A DNA stretch of 13,452 bases from JBHPCZ01 sp042573625 (GTDB lineage Bacteria > Desulfobacterota > Desulfobacteria > Desulfobacterales > UBA11574): positions 1-13,452 of the forward strand of contig JBHPCZ010000095.1 of assembly GCA_042573625.1 (NCBI GenBank). Reading direction: 5' to 3'. The notes under the pieces were generated by a model. That model had not been told where the DNA came from. It made no database searches and saw only the letters and a list, made by a program, of their open reading frames with translations. Positions 1-6,528 of the stretch are shown piece by piece (position 1 is the stretch's first letter; every line of letters begins with the position of its first letter). The position numbers and the translations under genes are program-made.

Positions 1-4
1 CTTT

Positions 5-29
5 TACCCCGCCGCAAGCGGACGGGGTA
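5..29. repeat. Imperfect inverted repeat / hairpin at left edge
   Basis: The arms TACCCCG (5-11) and CGGGGTA (23-29) are perfectly complementary. Inside them CCG (12-14) pairs with CGG (19-21), leaving one bulged A (22) and a small loop. Four T's lie just left of the hairpin and an AT-rich tract just right, so it could act as a transcription terminator in either direction, slightly better on the minus strand where the stem is followed by A-rich rather than T-rich sequence. No T-run of classical length follows on either strand. A dispersed palindromic repeat is equally possible. Confidence 0.45.
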
Positions 30-124
30 TTAAAAATCATAATAAAAGGTGTGCTTCCTGTAAATGAATCCAGCATCAAGTTTCTTTTACATTTTTCTGC
101 AACATTACATCTTCTTTGTGCCGC

Positions 125-898
125 TTAATCCTCTTTTAATTTAACTTCCCTTTCTCTGAAGAGCGTATCCTTCAGCCACTTCAGACCGAATTTCAAAAGG
201 GCAATCTCATCTTCTTTGATCTTCTCCACCGTCGCTTCATCAATGTCATATCGGTCAAGAAATGTACTTTTAAAAACAAATTCCCTGAGTTTATCGATGT
301 TGTAACTGACCAGAAAAAACAATTGCTTGCTCTCTTCCGTGAGTTTGATATTGGGCGGAAAGGATCGCTTCCTCACCACCAGATCGGTCCAGTCGGCATT
401 GATATCATCATGGATATCCACCCCCTGGTTTTTTCGCCATTCACGGACGCTCCACTCTTTCTCCTCTTCAAAACCCAGACAGTGGGGTTCATGAACAAAA
501 AAATAAAATTCGTCGCCGGCAACCCCCTCCTTGTGGCTCAGTGAGGCAACCCCCAGGGGGTAATAGCGGCACGTCGTGGGCCGGTCTTCATAAATGATAC
601 ACCCCTCATCCTTGACAAAGGGGCACGACTTCAAATCATCATCCATTTTTTTCAATACAACAACCGGCAGGTCAGTCTTTTCCAGAAGCTCGGGCTGTGT
701 ATACATGGCCAGAAATTCCTCTGAGGAAAGCTGCAGACGATTCTTGAGCCGGATAATATCATACGGGGTAAGTATGATATTAATATCCCTGCAGCATTTG
801 GTGAAACACTGAACATCTTTATGACATTTAAAAACAAATTTGCTGTCCAGGCGCAGCCTTACTGGATCAATGCCAGCCATTTTTTCCTTTATATCCAT
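125..898 (-). CDS. YkgJ-family cysteine-cluster protein (putative zinc/iron-chelating domain)
   Basis: A 257-residue protein of the YkgJ / CxxCxxCC family (PF03692). The visible signature is a cluster at Cys25, Cys31, Cys35 and Cys36 (C-x5-C-x3-CC), followed by Cys92 in SCPF, Cys100 and Cys110 in RPTTCRYYPLG, and Cys140. The spacing is typical of proteins thought to bind zinc or an iron-sulfur centre; their biochemical role is not established. No signal peptide or membrane segment is seen, so it is probably cytoplasmic. The C-terminal 100 residues are charged and helical and carry no motif I recognise. The ATG at 898 has an AAGGA ribosome-binding site 9 bases upstream. The gene diverges from the PPC/UDP-glucose operon and has no co-directional neighbour inside the window. 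Family assignment is firm; function is unknown. Confidence 0.88.
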   Translation of the reverse strand: MDIKEKMAGIDPVRLRLDSKFVFKCHKDVQCFTKCCRDINIILTPYDIIRLKNRLQLSSEEFLAMYTQPELLEKTDLPVVVLKKMDDDLKSCPFVKDEGCIIYEDRPTTCRYYPLGVASLSHKEGVAGDEFYFFVHEPHCLGFEEEKEWSVREWRKNQGVDIHDDINADWTDLVVRKRSFPPNIKLTEESKQLFFLVSYNIDKLREFVFKSTFLDRYDIDEATVEKIKEDEIALLKFGLKWLKDTLFREREVKLKED

Positions 899-1006
899 AT
901 TATATCTTCCTTTCTCGTTTTTTTAATACATCGTGTGTGCCTCTCATAGCCAAGCCGTAAAACAATGTCAATTATTTCATGATATTCTCAAGAAATAACT
1001 TACATC

Positions 1007-1034
1007 TTGATTAAAAAAGCAATAATGTTATAAA
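1007..1034 (+). promoter_or_regulatory. Putative sigma-70 promoter for the PPC-UGPase operon
   Basis: A -35-like TTGATT (1007-1012) and a -10-like TATAAA (1029-1034) are separated by 16 bases in an AT-rich tract. They lie about 60 bases upstream of the preferred ATG at 1093. The match is reasonable but the surrounding AT richness makes chance matches likely. Confidence 0.4.
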
Positions 1035-1079
1035 AATTTATCTTGTCTGAAAGTAAATATTCATAAATCCTGTGCCATT

Positions 1080-1084
1080 AAGGA
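1080..1084 (+). promoter_or_regulatory. Ribosome-binding site deciding the PPC gene start
   Basis: AAGGA ends 8 bases before the ATG at 1093. An upstream in-frame GTG at 1072 would place this site inside the gene and has no comparable site of its own, so 1093 is the better start. Confidence 0.65.
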
Positions 1085-1092
1085 TGTTAACA

Positions 1093-1533
1093 ATGAAAAA
1101 ACTGACCGGTTCTGAATTCCAACCCGGACGTTATATCGTCGGGCGCCTGCCCTATGGCGAAGACCTGATTTCTGCGATAGAGAATTTCTGCAAGACGTCC
1201 TCGATTCAAATGGCAACATTTTCACTGATCGGTGCTGTTTCATCATATACCATCGGCGCCTATGATCAGAAACAGCAAGTTTACGTCACAGCGACTGAAG
1301 AGGCAAGTCTCGAAATCGTAACCTGCACGGGCAATATTTCACTAATGGATGGAAACCCGTTTGTACATGCCCATATTATCTTGGGTGATGAGAAAGGAAA
1401 TACAATGGGTGGACATCTGTTTTCAGAAACCATCATCTTTGCCGGTGAAATCAGCCTTCAGGAATTAAAAGGAAAACCTCTGGAGAGGACCTACGACGAA
1501 AAAACCGGACTATCTCTATGGAAAATTGCATAG
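1093..1533 (+). CDS. PPC/PCC (DUF296) domain protein
   Basis: A 146-residue protein consisting of essentially one PPC domain (PF03479, formerly DUF296), the fold found in plant AT-hook DNA-binding proteins and in many small bacterial proteins. The hallmark is the segment at residues 89-110, with His92 and His94 in PFVHAHI and His108 in GGHLF, preceded by LIGAVSS (45-51). These histidines form a conserved site that can hold metal in solved bacterial structures. There is no AT-hook or other DNA-binding extension, so a DNA-binding role should not be assumed. The TAG stop lies 36 bases before the UDP-glucose pyrophosphorylase start on the same strand, with no terminator between, so the two are probably co-transcribed. 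The start at 1093 is chosen from its ribosome-binding site; GTG 1072 and ATG 1084 are alternatives. Confidence 0.85.
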   Translation: MKKLTGSEFQPGRYIVGRLPYGEDLISAIENFCKTSSIQMATFSLIGAVSSYTIGAYDQKQQVYVTATEEASLEIVTCTGNISLMDGNPFVHAHIILGDEKGNTMGGHLFSETIIFAGEISLQELKGKPLERTYDEKTGLSLWKIA

Positions 1534-1569
1534 AACCTTTTAATATTCGTAAATGATCAGGGGATTATC

Positions 1570-2943
1570 GTGGAACAACTGTCCTTATTTATGTCAAAAA
1601 TGGAAAGAGAAGGGCTTTCGCCTGTTGTTATCGACACCTTTGCCCATTACTATAAAAAGGTGACCTCCGGAGAAACAGGCTTTTTATCAGACAAAGAGAT
1701 CGATCCTGTTGATTCAAAAGAGATTGAAGATTCAGAGAACCTGAAAGATTATGCCTCCTCCGGCAAAAAAGCTTTACAAAACGCTGTCAGGATAATTTTA
1801 AACGGCGGCCTGGGCACCAGCATGGGGCTTACCGGGCCCAAATCGCTCATCAAGGTGAAAGACGGCAAAACATTCCTCGAGATTATCCTTAAACAAACGG
1901 AAAAAAGTGATGTAACGCTGGCCTTAATGAACAGCTTCAGCACCCATCAGGATACCCTGGCAGCCCTTTCAGAAATCAATCCGTCCCGCTTTCCACTACT
2001 CTTTCTCCAGCATAAGTTTCCCAAGATACTTCAGGACGGGTTGTCTCCGGCAACATGGAGCCAAAACCCCGGTCTGGAATGGAATCCGCCCGGTCACGGC
2101 GATGTTTACACGGCGATGTTTACATCCGGGATGCTTCAAAAGCTTCTTGACCAGGGAGTAACATATGCATTTATTTCCAACGTGGACAATCTGGGCGCTG
2201 AAATGGATGAATCGCTTTTGGGATATTTTTCTGAAAATCGCTTCCCTTTTATGATGGAAGTTTCAGACAGAACACCGGCCGATCTCAAAGGCGGGCATCT
2301 GGCAAGACTCCAAAACGGCAGACTGGTTCTGCGCGAATTGGCCCAATGCCCGCATGATGAACTGGAAGCTTTTCAAGACAGCGGTCGCTATCGATTTTTC
2401 AACACCAACAACATCTGGGTCAACCTGCCTTTTTTACATGCGCTTATAGAAAAAAACCAGATCATTCACCTGCCAATGATCCTGAACCCGAAAACCCTTG
2501 ACCCGAGAGATAACAACAGCCCCAAGGTTTATCAGGTCGAAACCGCAATGGGCGCGGCCATCTCTTTTTTTGAAGGTGCCACCGCGGTTAAAGTTCCCCG
2601 AACCCGTTTTTTTCCCGTTAAGAAATGTAATGAGCTATTGGCTGCTCAATCAGATTGCTTTGTCTTTTCAGAAAATAATACGCTGGCCCCGCATCCTGAT
2701 CGAAAACTCGGCGCCATTAAGATAGATTTAGATCCAAAATATTACGGGAAGATAGACGCCTTTAACGAAAGATTTCAAAATGGCGTACCTTCCCTGATCG
2801 AATGTGAATCTCTAACCGTTTCAGGGGATGTCTTTTTTGAAGGAAACGTGACAATTAAAGGAAGGTCCGTCATAACAAACGGCCATAAATCCAGGGCTGT
2901 CATCAAGGATGGCGCGGTTATCGATAAAGATTTAAAACTATAA
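1570..2943 (+). CDS. UTP--glucose-1-phosphate uridylyltransferase, UDPGP (eukaryotic-type) family
   Basis: A 457-residue member of the UDPGP family (PF01704), which makes UDP-glucose from UTP and glucose 1-phosphate for exopolysaccharide, lipopolysaccharide and glycogen-type pathways. The nucleotide-binding loop LNGGLGTSMGLTGPKS is at residues 77-92; the LGTxMG form points to UDP-glucose pyrophosphorylase rather than UDP-N-acetylglucosamine pyrophosphorylase (which has GGQGTRLG). GHGDVY (173-178) and SNVDNLG (201-207) are the expected sugar- and metal-binding segments. The last ~45 residues look like a short left-handed beta-helix (repeating V/I-x-G turns), as in eukaryotic UGPases. This family is unrelated to GalU, the usual bacterial enzyme. 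The start is GTG at 1570 with AGGGG at 1559-1563. The N-terminus begins MEQLSLF, a curious match to a beta-clamp-binding motif (see findings). The exact sugar substrate is inferred. Confidence 0.9.
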   Translation: MEQLSLFMSKMEREGLSPVVIDTFAHYYKKVTSGETGFLSDKEIDPVDSKEIEDSENLKDYASSGKKALQNAVRIILNGGLGTSMGLTGPKSLIKVKDGKTFLEIILKQTEKSDVTLALMNSFSTHQDTLAALSEINPSRFPLLFLQHKFPKILQDGLSPATWSQNPGLEWNPPGHGDVYTAMFTSGMLQKLLDQGVTYAFISNVDNLGAEMDESLLGYFSENRFPFMMEVSDRTPADLKGGHLARLQNGRLVLRELAQCPHDELEAFQDSGRYRFFNTNNIWVNLPFLHALIEKNQIIHLPMILNPKTLDPRDNNSPKVYQVETAMGAAISFFEGATAVKVPRTRFFPVKKCNELLAAQSDCFVFSENNTLAPHPDRKLGAIKIDLDPKYYGKIDAFNERFQNGVPSLIECESLTVSGDVFFEGNVTIKGRSVITNGHKSRAVIKDGAVIDKDLKL

Positions 2944-2991
2944 CTAGAGACCTTTGAGGGTTAGGGTGTTTTTATTATGTAGTTTCAGCCG

Positions 2992-3576
2992 CTATCCTTT
3001 TTTAAAGATTTGAAAATATTTCATGACTTTCTCCACATAATCCACCGTCTCCCTATAAGGAGGGACCCTCTTGTACTGGTCAACCGCATTCGGTCCGGCA
3101 TTATATGCCGCCAGGGCCAGATGCAACTCCCCATTATAGCGTTCCAGAAGACGTTTGAAATACCGGGCACCGGCCATAATATTTTCCCTCGGATCAAAAG
3201 GATCGTTCACGCGCAAAGCCTTGATATTTTCCGGCATGATCTGCATCAACCCCAACGCCCCCTTTTTTGAAACAGCCCGGGGGTTGAAATCCGACTCGAC
3301 TTTGATTTGAGCTTTTAACAACGGAAATGCAATGCCGTGGCGCCTTGAGGCTTCAGATATAATCCGATCATACTTGCTTGAAGTGTAAATGCTTGGCGCC
3401 CTTGTCGACCCCTCTCGCATGTAAATTTTGAATTTGGATGATGTGGGCGTGTTTGTAAAATGGGTAACCCCCTGACTGTCAATATACATGTAAATATCCG
3501 CGTGAGCGGACAAAACGCCCGCCGCGAATAAAACCACCGGAATCAGAATATATTGTATAACTTTCCGCACAAACAC
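2992..3576 (-). CDS. Secreted lytic transglycosylase (DUF4124 + SLT domain)
   Basis: A 194-residue exported peptidoglycan hydrolase. Residues 1-26 form a signal peptide (basic start, hydrophobic core, AHA before the likely cleavage site). Residues 27-45 match a DUF4124 segment (YMYIDSQGVTHFTN). The C-terminal half is a Slt/MltC-type transglycosylase domain (PF01464): catalytic Glu94 in VESDFNP, GLMQIMP at 109-115, and AYNAGP at 157-162. These are all the expected active-site motifs, so the enzyme should cleave the MurNAc-GlcNAc bond in the periplasm with formation of anhydro-MurNAc. The start is GTG at 3576 with only a weak, distant AGGA upstream; a second GTG at 3570 is possible. It begins 4 bases after the stop of the ferritin-like gene, so the pair is probably translated from one message. 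Confidence 0.93.
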   Translation of the reverse strand: MFVRKVIQYILIPVVLFAAGVLSAHADIYMYIDSQGVTHFTNTPTSSKFKIYMREGSTRAPSIYTSSKYDRIISEASRRHGIAFPLLKAQIKVESDFNPRAVSKKGALGLMQIMPENIKALRVNDPFDPRENIMAGARYFKRLLERYNGELHLALAAYNAGPNAVDQYKRVPPYRETVDYVEKVMKYFQIFKKG

Positions 3577-3580
3577 CAGA

Positions 3581-4054
3581 TTACAATTCCTGTTCTTTAC
3601 CGTCCATAAACTCTCGTAAAACCTTTATATGACGATTTTCCTGTTCAATAATCATATCCAGAATATTCAACATTTCAGTATCTTCAACAAAAGAACCGAG
3701 CATCTCGTAGAAATAAACGGTGTCTTTCTCAAACTCAACAACCAGCTTCAAAAGGGCGTCGACATGCTCAATTTTGGAAAAATCAATGTCCTGGAGAGAA
3801 AATGTTTGATCTAACACGAGCCCCTGCAAAATGGCCCTGCCCATTTTCTCAAGCTGAGGATTGCTCGTTGTCTGTTCTGCCGTCTGCTTCAATTGAGAAA
3901 ACCATTTAATATGCTCTTTTTCTTCTTCCTCGACCCATTTGAGAATGGACACCAATGACGGGTCGGTAACCTTCTTGCTGGCATCATGAAAAAATTTCTT
4001 TCCGTTTTCCTCTATCTGTATTGCCAGATCAAGAATTTCATTAAATGAAAACAT
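3581..4054 (-). CDS. Ferritin-like / rubrerythrin-like diiron protein
   Basis: A 157-residue four-helix-bundle protein of the ferritin-like superfamily (rubrerythrin-type, without the rubredoxin domain). Both halves carry the diiron ligand pattern: Glu16 and the ExxH at Glu45-His48 in the first half, Glu109 (EFEKDTVYFYEML) and the ExxH at Glu139-His142 in the second. Such proteins commonly reduce peroxide or handle iron in anaerobes; here the electron partner is unknown because no rubredoxin motif is present. The frame stays open upstream to 4336, but that extension overlaps the end of the neighbouring gene in another frame, and the ATG at 4054 has a GGAGA 6 bases before it, so 4054 is the start. 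The lytic transglycosylase follows after 4 bases. Confidence 0.88.
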   Translation of the reverse strand: MFSFNEILDLAIQIEENGKKFFHDASKKVTDPSLVSILKWVEEEEKEHIKWFSQLKQTAEQTTSNPQLEKMGRAILQGLVLDQTFSLQDIDFSKIEHVDALLKLVVEFEKDTVYFYEMLGSFVEDTEMLNILDMIIEQENRHIKVLREFMDGKEQEL

Positions 4055-4060
4055 TCTGTT

Positions 4061-4065
4061 TCTCC
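4061..4065 (-). promoter_or_regulatory. Ribosome-binding site deciding the ferritin-like gene start
   Basis: GGAGA on the minus strand, 6 bases before the ATG at 4054. It argues against the longer open frame that runs back to 4336. Confidence 0.65.
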
Positions 4066-4080
4066 AATGTGTTCTATGAC

Positions 4081-4150
4081 CTGAATTTTGAACCAGTCGG
4101 AGGCTTTCATATGCAAGGCACTTAAGGGCGAAGCCATAGTGAACTATTGC
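4081..4150. repeat. Possible dispersed intergenic repeat with a central hairpin
   Basis: The 101-base gap between the ArdC-like gene and the ferritin-like gene is noticeably more GC-rich than other gaps here. It contains a small imperfect hairpin (GCxATAG at 4133-4139 against CTATxGC at 4144-4150, loop TGAA). The general pattern, a GAAGCC tract followed by ATAGT-gap-ACTAT, resembles mobile intergenic repeats I associate with Desulfobacterota genomes. Only one copy is in the window, so repeat status is unproven. Confidence 0.3.
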
Positions 4151-4155
4151 GAGCT

Positions 4156-5073
4156 CTACTCCGATTGATACCGGCTTTTCTTCTTGGGCACTCTCCAGCG
4201 AGACTTCCCCATCTCCTCTACGTAGTGGGCCGAAGAAAGCACCGCGTTCAAACTGAATGCGGGGATCTCCCGATCTTCCTGCGCATACCCTGAAAGGAAT
4301 TTCCCCGAGTTTTCCAAAAGCCCCTTTCGTCTGCAAACCAAAAATGCTACGGACTCCGCCTTAATTCTCGCTTGAGTTTGCCCTGTTCCTCTTCGGTCAT
4401 GCCACCAAGCTTTATCGTCAATCCCTAGATGGCCGCAGAATATGTGTCCCAGATCATAGGCCAGAGAAGAATACTTCTCTTCCAGGGTATGACCCCTCTC
4501 GAGAAGAATTAAATATTTCATCTGAGAATCCAGATTCAGGCTTTCAAACTGCTTCAGGGTTTTGTATGTAAGGGGAATTGCGCTGTCCGCGTATTGATGT
4601 CTCAAATCAACATCTCTGACAGCAATTCCGTGGATCGCACAGTTGTGCAATGTCTTGTCGTAGACGCCCCTCTGGACTCTGCCGGTTTTATCGTACGGCT
4701 TCAATAGATCCGGTGATACCGGCTGACCCTCTGTATCATTCAGATCATAAAGAAATCTCACCGGTGACATGGGGGCAAGAATCACACGCGGGCGGGCATC
4801 CGCTTTAAGCTGTCGTTTGAACTGTTTGCGCCATCTGCCTGCCGTCGCGACATAGGTCATGGAAGGATCCTGTAAATAGAGAAGAAAACAGTTAAAGGCC
4901 GAATATTGTTGGAACCGGGCAATAAACTGTAGAAGTTCCATGTACTCGCGACTGCTCCGGTATCGTCGGCTTGCTGCAAACATCTCGTCGATAGCACTGA
5001 GCTCGATTTCCCCGGTATGTTCTTCTTCCTCGGGAAGATCTTTGGACGGGAACAGGCTCATCTGGCTGGACAT
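4156..5073 (-). CDS. ArdC / ImmA-IrrE-like protein with degenerate zinc-protease motif
   Basis: A 305-residue protein. Residues ~40-115 resemble an ArdC-type N-terminal domain (FQQYSAFNCFLLYLQDP, then VATAGRW and ARPRVILAP). Residues ~200-255 resemble the ImmA/IrrE-type (M78-like) metalloprotease core, with IFCGHLG (211-217), WWHDRR (223-228) and the third-ligand region KAESVAFLVCRR (238-249). The catalytic HExxH is replaced: Tyr206-Asp207-Leu-Gly-His210, so the first zinc ligand and the general base are both changed. It is therefore probably not an active protease. The N-terminus has QMSLF at residues 4-8, close to the beta-clamp-binding consensus. The ATG at 5073 has GGAGG 9 bases upstream; an in-frame TTG at 5097 is less likely. 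No restriction or plasmid genes are nearby, so an anti-restriction role is not supported by context. Confidence 0.75.
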   Translation of the reverse strand: MSSQMSLFPSKDLPEEEEHTGEIELSAIDEMFAASRRYRSSREYMELLQFIARFQQYSAFNCFLLYLQDPSMTYVATAGRWRKQFKRQLKADARPRVILAPMSPVRFLYDLNDTEGQPVSPDLLKPYDKTGRVQRGVYDKTLHNCAIHGIAVRDVDLRHQYADSAIPLTYKTLKQFESLNLDSQMKYLILLERGHTLEEKYSSLAYDLGHIFCGHLGIDDKAWWHDRRGTGQTQARIKAESVAFLVCRRKGLLENSGKFLSGYAQEDREIPAFSLNAVLSSAHYVEEMGKSRWRVPKKKSRYQSE

Positions 5074-5082
5074 TGCCTTAAG

Positions 5083-5087
5083 CCTCC
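5083..5087 (-). promoter_or_regulatory. Ribosome-binding site deciding the ArdC-like gene start
   Basis: GGAGG on the minus strand, 9 bases before the ATG at 5073. It lies inside the reading frame if the upstream TTG at 5097 were used. Confidence 0.65.
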
Positions 5088-5137
5088 ATTGGATCAATCA
5101 TTGTTTTAAAACATTACCTTTGGATTAACAATAAAAC

Positions 5138-5854
5138 CTAAGTGAACTTATATCTTTTTTGGTGAAACTGTCTGTCAGGGTCTGATTTCTTCTTCTCTTC
5201 AATGGTCTTTCGAATTAATTTGTAGAGGTGTGTTTTGATTTGCCGGGGGATCTCTTTGGGAGCAAAAAACTTAAACCCGAAAGTTGTTGTTTCTCTGGCA
5301 AGGAGTTCGAGCGCCGCAGCTTCACCCTTGAGGCCGCCGCATTCCGCGTCAAACAAAACACCCTCTACAAAATACAACGTCCCTGTATCCTTGTCCGGAG
5401 ATTTGATTTCAAATATGCACGAAGATTGTTCCATTTCAATCATGTGCAGAAAACTCTCCTGGGATACTCCCTGAACACCGGCCTGCGTAATGTCCCGGTC
5501 CAGGGTTTCGATAACGGCCCGTGCAAGATCTTCCATCTCAAAGGGTTTTTGGAAAAACCTCAGAAGGTCTTTGGGAAGCTTTGCCTTTGTTTGGGGCGTA
5601 CCGTGTGCTGACATGACAAAACACGGCAGGTTCGGATGATGTTCGTTGACATAGGCCAGCAGGGCTAACCCATCAATCTGGGGCATTTGAATGTCAGTGA
5701 TCAGAACTGAAACCGCTTCACGCTTCAGGACGCTAATGGCCTCTTGGCCGTCTTGTGCCGTGACAACTTCCAGTTTGTCGCTGTATTTTTCCAGAAAATT
5801 GGTAATCAACCCTAAAAGTATTTTATCATCATCTGCAACAAGAACTTTATCCAT
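5138..5854 (-). CDS. Response regulator: REC receiver + DUF4388 domain
   Basis: A 238-residue two-component response regulator. The receiver domain (residues 1-~120) is complete: acidic pair Asp8/Asp9, phospho-acceptor Asp54 in LITDIQMP, Ser82 in MSAHG, and Lys103 in FQKPF. The C-terminal region (~131-215) matches DUF4388 (PATAN-type), seen in GTLYFVEGVLFDAECG and the following GEAAALELL. There is no DNA-binding or enzymatic output domain, so the output is probably by protein-protein contact; DUF4388 regulators are frequent in Deltaproteobacteria and Myxococcota and some link to gliding or Mgl-type GTPase control. No histidine kinase is encoded in the window, so it is an orphan here. The ATG at 5854 has GAGG 6 bases upstream (5861-5864); an in-frame ATG at 5872 would bury that site. 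Confidence 0.92.
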   Translation of the reverse strand: MDKVLVADDDKILLGLITNFLEKYSDKLEVVTAQDGQEAISVLKREAVSVLITDIQMPQIDGLALLAYVNEHHPNLPCFVMSAHGTPQTKAKLPKDLLRFFQKPFEMEDLARAVIETLDRDITQAGVQGVSQESFLHMIEMEQSSCIFEIKSPDKDTGTLYFVEGVLFDAECGGLKGEAAALELLARETTTFGFKFFAPKEIPRQIKTHLYKLIRKTIEEKKKSDPDRQFHQKRYKFT

Positions 5855-5915
5855 CTTTGACCTCGATTTCATTGCGGATTCGTATCGGTTGATTGATGCA
5901 TGATCTGTTTGTATC

Positions 5916-5944
5916 TATTTACCCTTTTCTATCGGAAAAAGCAA
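5916..5944 (-). promoter_or_regulatory. Putative sigma-70 promoter for the response regulator gene
   Basis: On the minus strand, TTGCTT (5939-5944) and TAAATA (5916-5921) are separated by exactly 17 bases, about 60 bases before the ATG at 5854. The spacing is ideal and the hexamers are moderate matches. Confidence 0.4.
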
Positions 5945-6069
5945 ACACTGACGCATTCGGGTCTTATAATCTAAAAAAGACCTCCTTTTGATTATTTTAT
6001 CTTCGCTCTTGGCATCGCAATTCTAATGGAACCCAGCGCCACGAACGATTCGGGTTATAACCGAGACCA

Positions 6070-6447
6070 TTATTGTTTTTTTTCCGCCTCTTTGTACATT
6101 TTCATTACATACTTTTTGGGAAACGATTTGCGAGACAGGTATTTAAGGGTGCGGGCAATAAAATTATCATTCAGTTCAGCGAATACGGTCTCTTTGTCAT
6201 CCTCATCTATAAAAATCCGTTCTCTCTTTTGCTCAAACAGCACCTTTTCCCCGAGCACCTTTTCAACCTCCTCTACGGTTTCAGTGGATGAATGCGCGTC
6301 ATGAAGCAATGCCTCTTTGACCGGAATCTCCATATGGATCACCAACGAAACCAGCCATCTGTCTCCGGCCAGTTTTCTTGATTCATCATAAAAATTGAGT
6401 TGCATGTTATTTTCCAAATCTATGGTCTTGATGAGCTTACCTGTCAT
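6070..6447 (-). CDS. Conserved-looking hypothetical protein, 125 residues
   Basis: I do not recognise this protein. It is acidic and lysine-rich, with an N-terminal beta-like region (KLIKTIDLENNMQLNFYDES, then WLVSLVIHMEIPV), a middle segment around EEVEKVLGEKVLFEQKRER, and a helical basic tail ending EAEKKQ. It contains no cysteine, signal peptide or membrane span and is probably cytoplasmic. Codon use and the lack of a rival frame support it being real. Two ATGs are available: 6453 lies only 2 bases after the AAGGG (6456-6460), whereas 6447 lies 8 bases after it, so 6447 is preferred. It lies 81 bases downstream of the TPR gene on the same strand and may be co-transcribed with it. Confidence 0.75.
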   Translation of the reverse strand: MTGKLIKTIDLENNMQLNFYDESRKLAGDRWLVSLVIHMEIPVKEALLHDAHSSTETVEEVEKVLGEKVLFEQKRERIFIDEDDKETVFAELNDNFIARTLKYLSRKSFPKKYVMKMYKEAEKKQ

Positions 6448-6528
6448 ACTCATTTCCCTTCGTTTCGATAATTACGGTAATTTAACAATGCGGAATCCAA
6501 TGTTTAACAACACTTTCATCCCTGCGGT

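Noticed and set aside
2944..2991. Terminator between the convergent UGPase and transglycosylase genes
   Set aside because: There is a TTTTT run near 2970 but no convincing stem before it; termination may be Rho-dependent or signals too weak to call.
4055..4336. N-terminal extension of the ferritin-like protein
   Set aside because: It overlaps the 3' end of the ArdC-like gene in another frame, adds non-ferritin sequence, and the ATG at 4054 has its own good ribosome-binding site.
4156..5073. Anti-restriction or plasmid-derived island around the ArdC-like gene
   Set aside because: No integrase, replication, restriction or conjugation genes nearby; flanking genes look like ordinary chromosome.
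5228..5611. 127-codon plus-strand open frame inside the response regulator
   Set aside because: Antisense to the DUF4388 and receiver coding sequence; no family resemblance.
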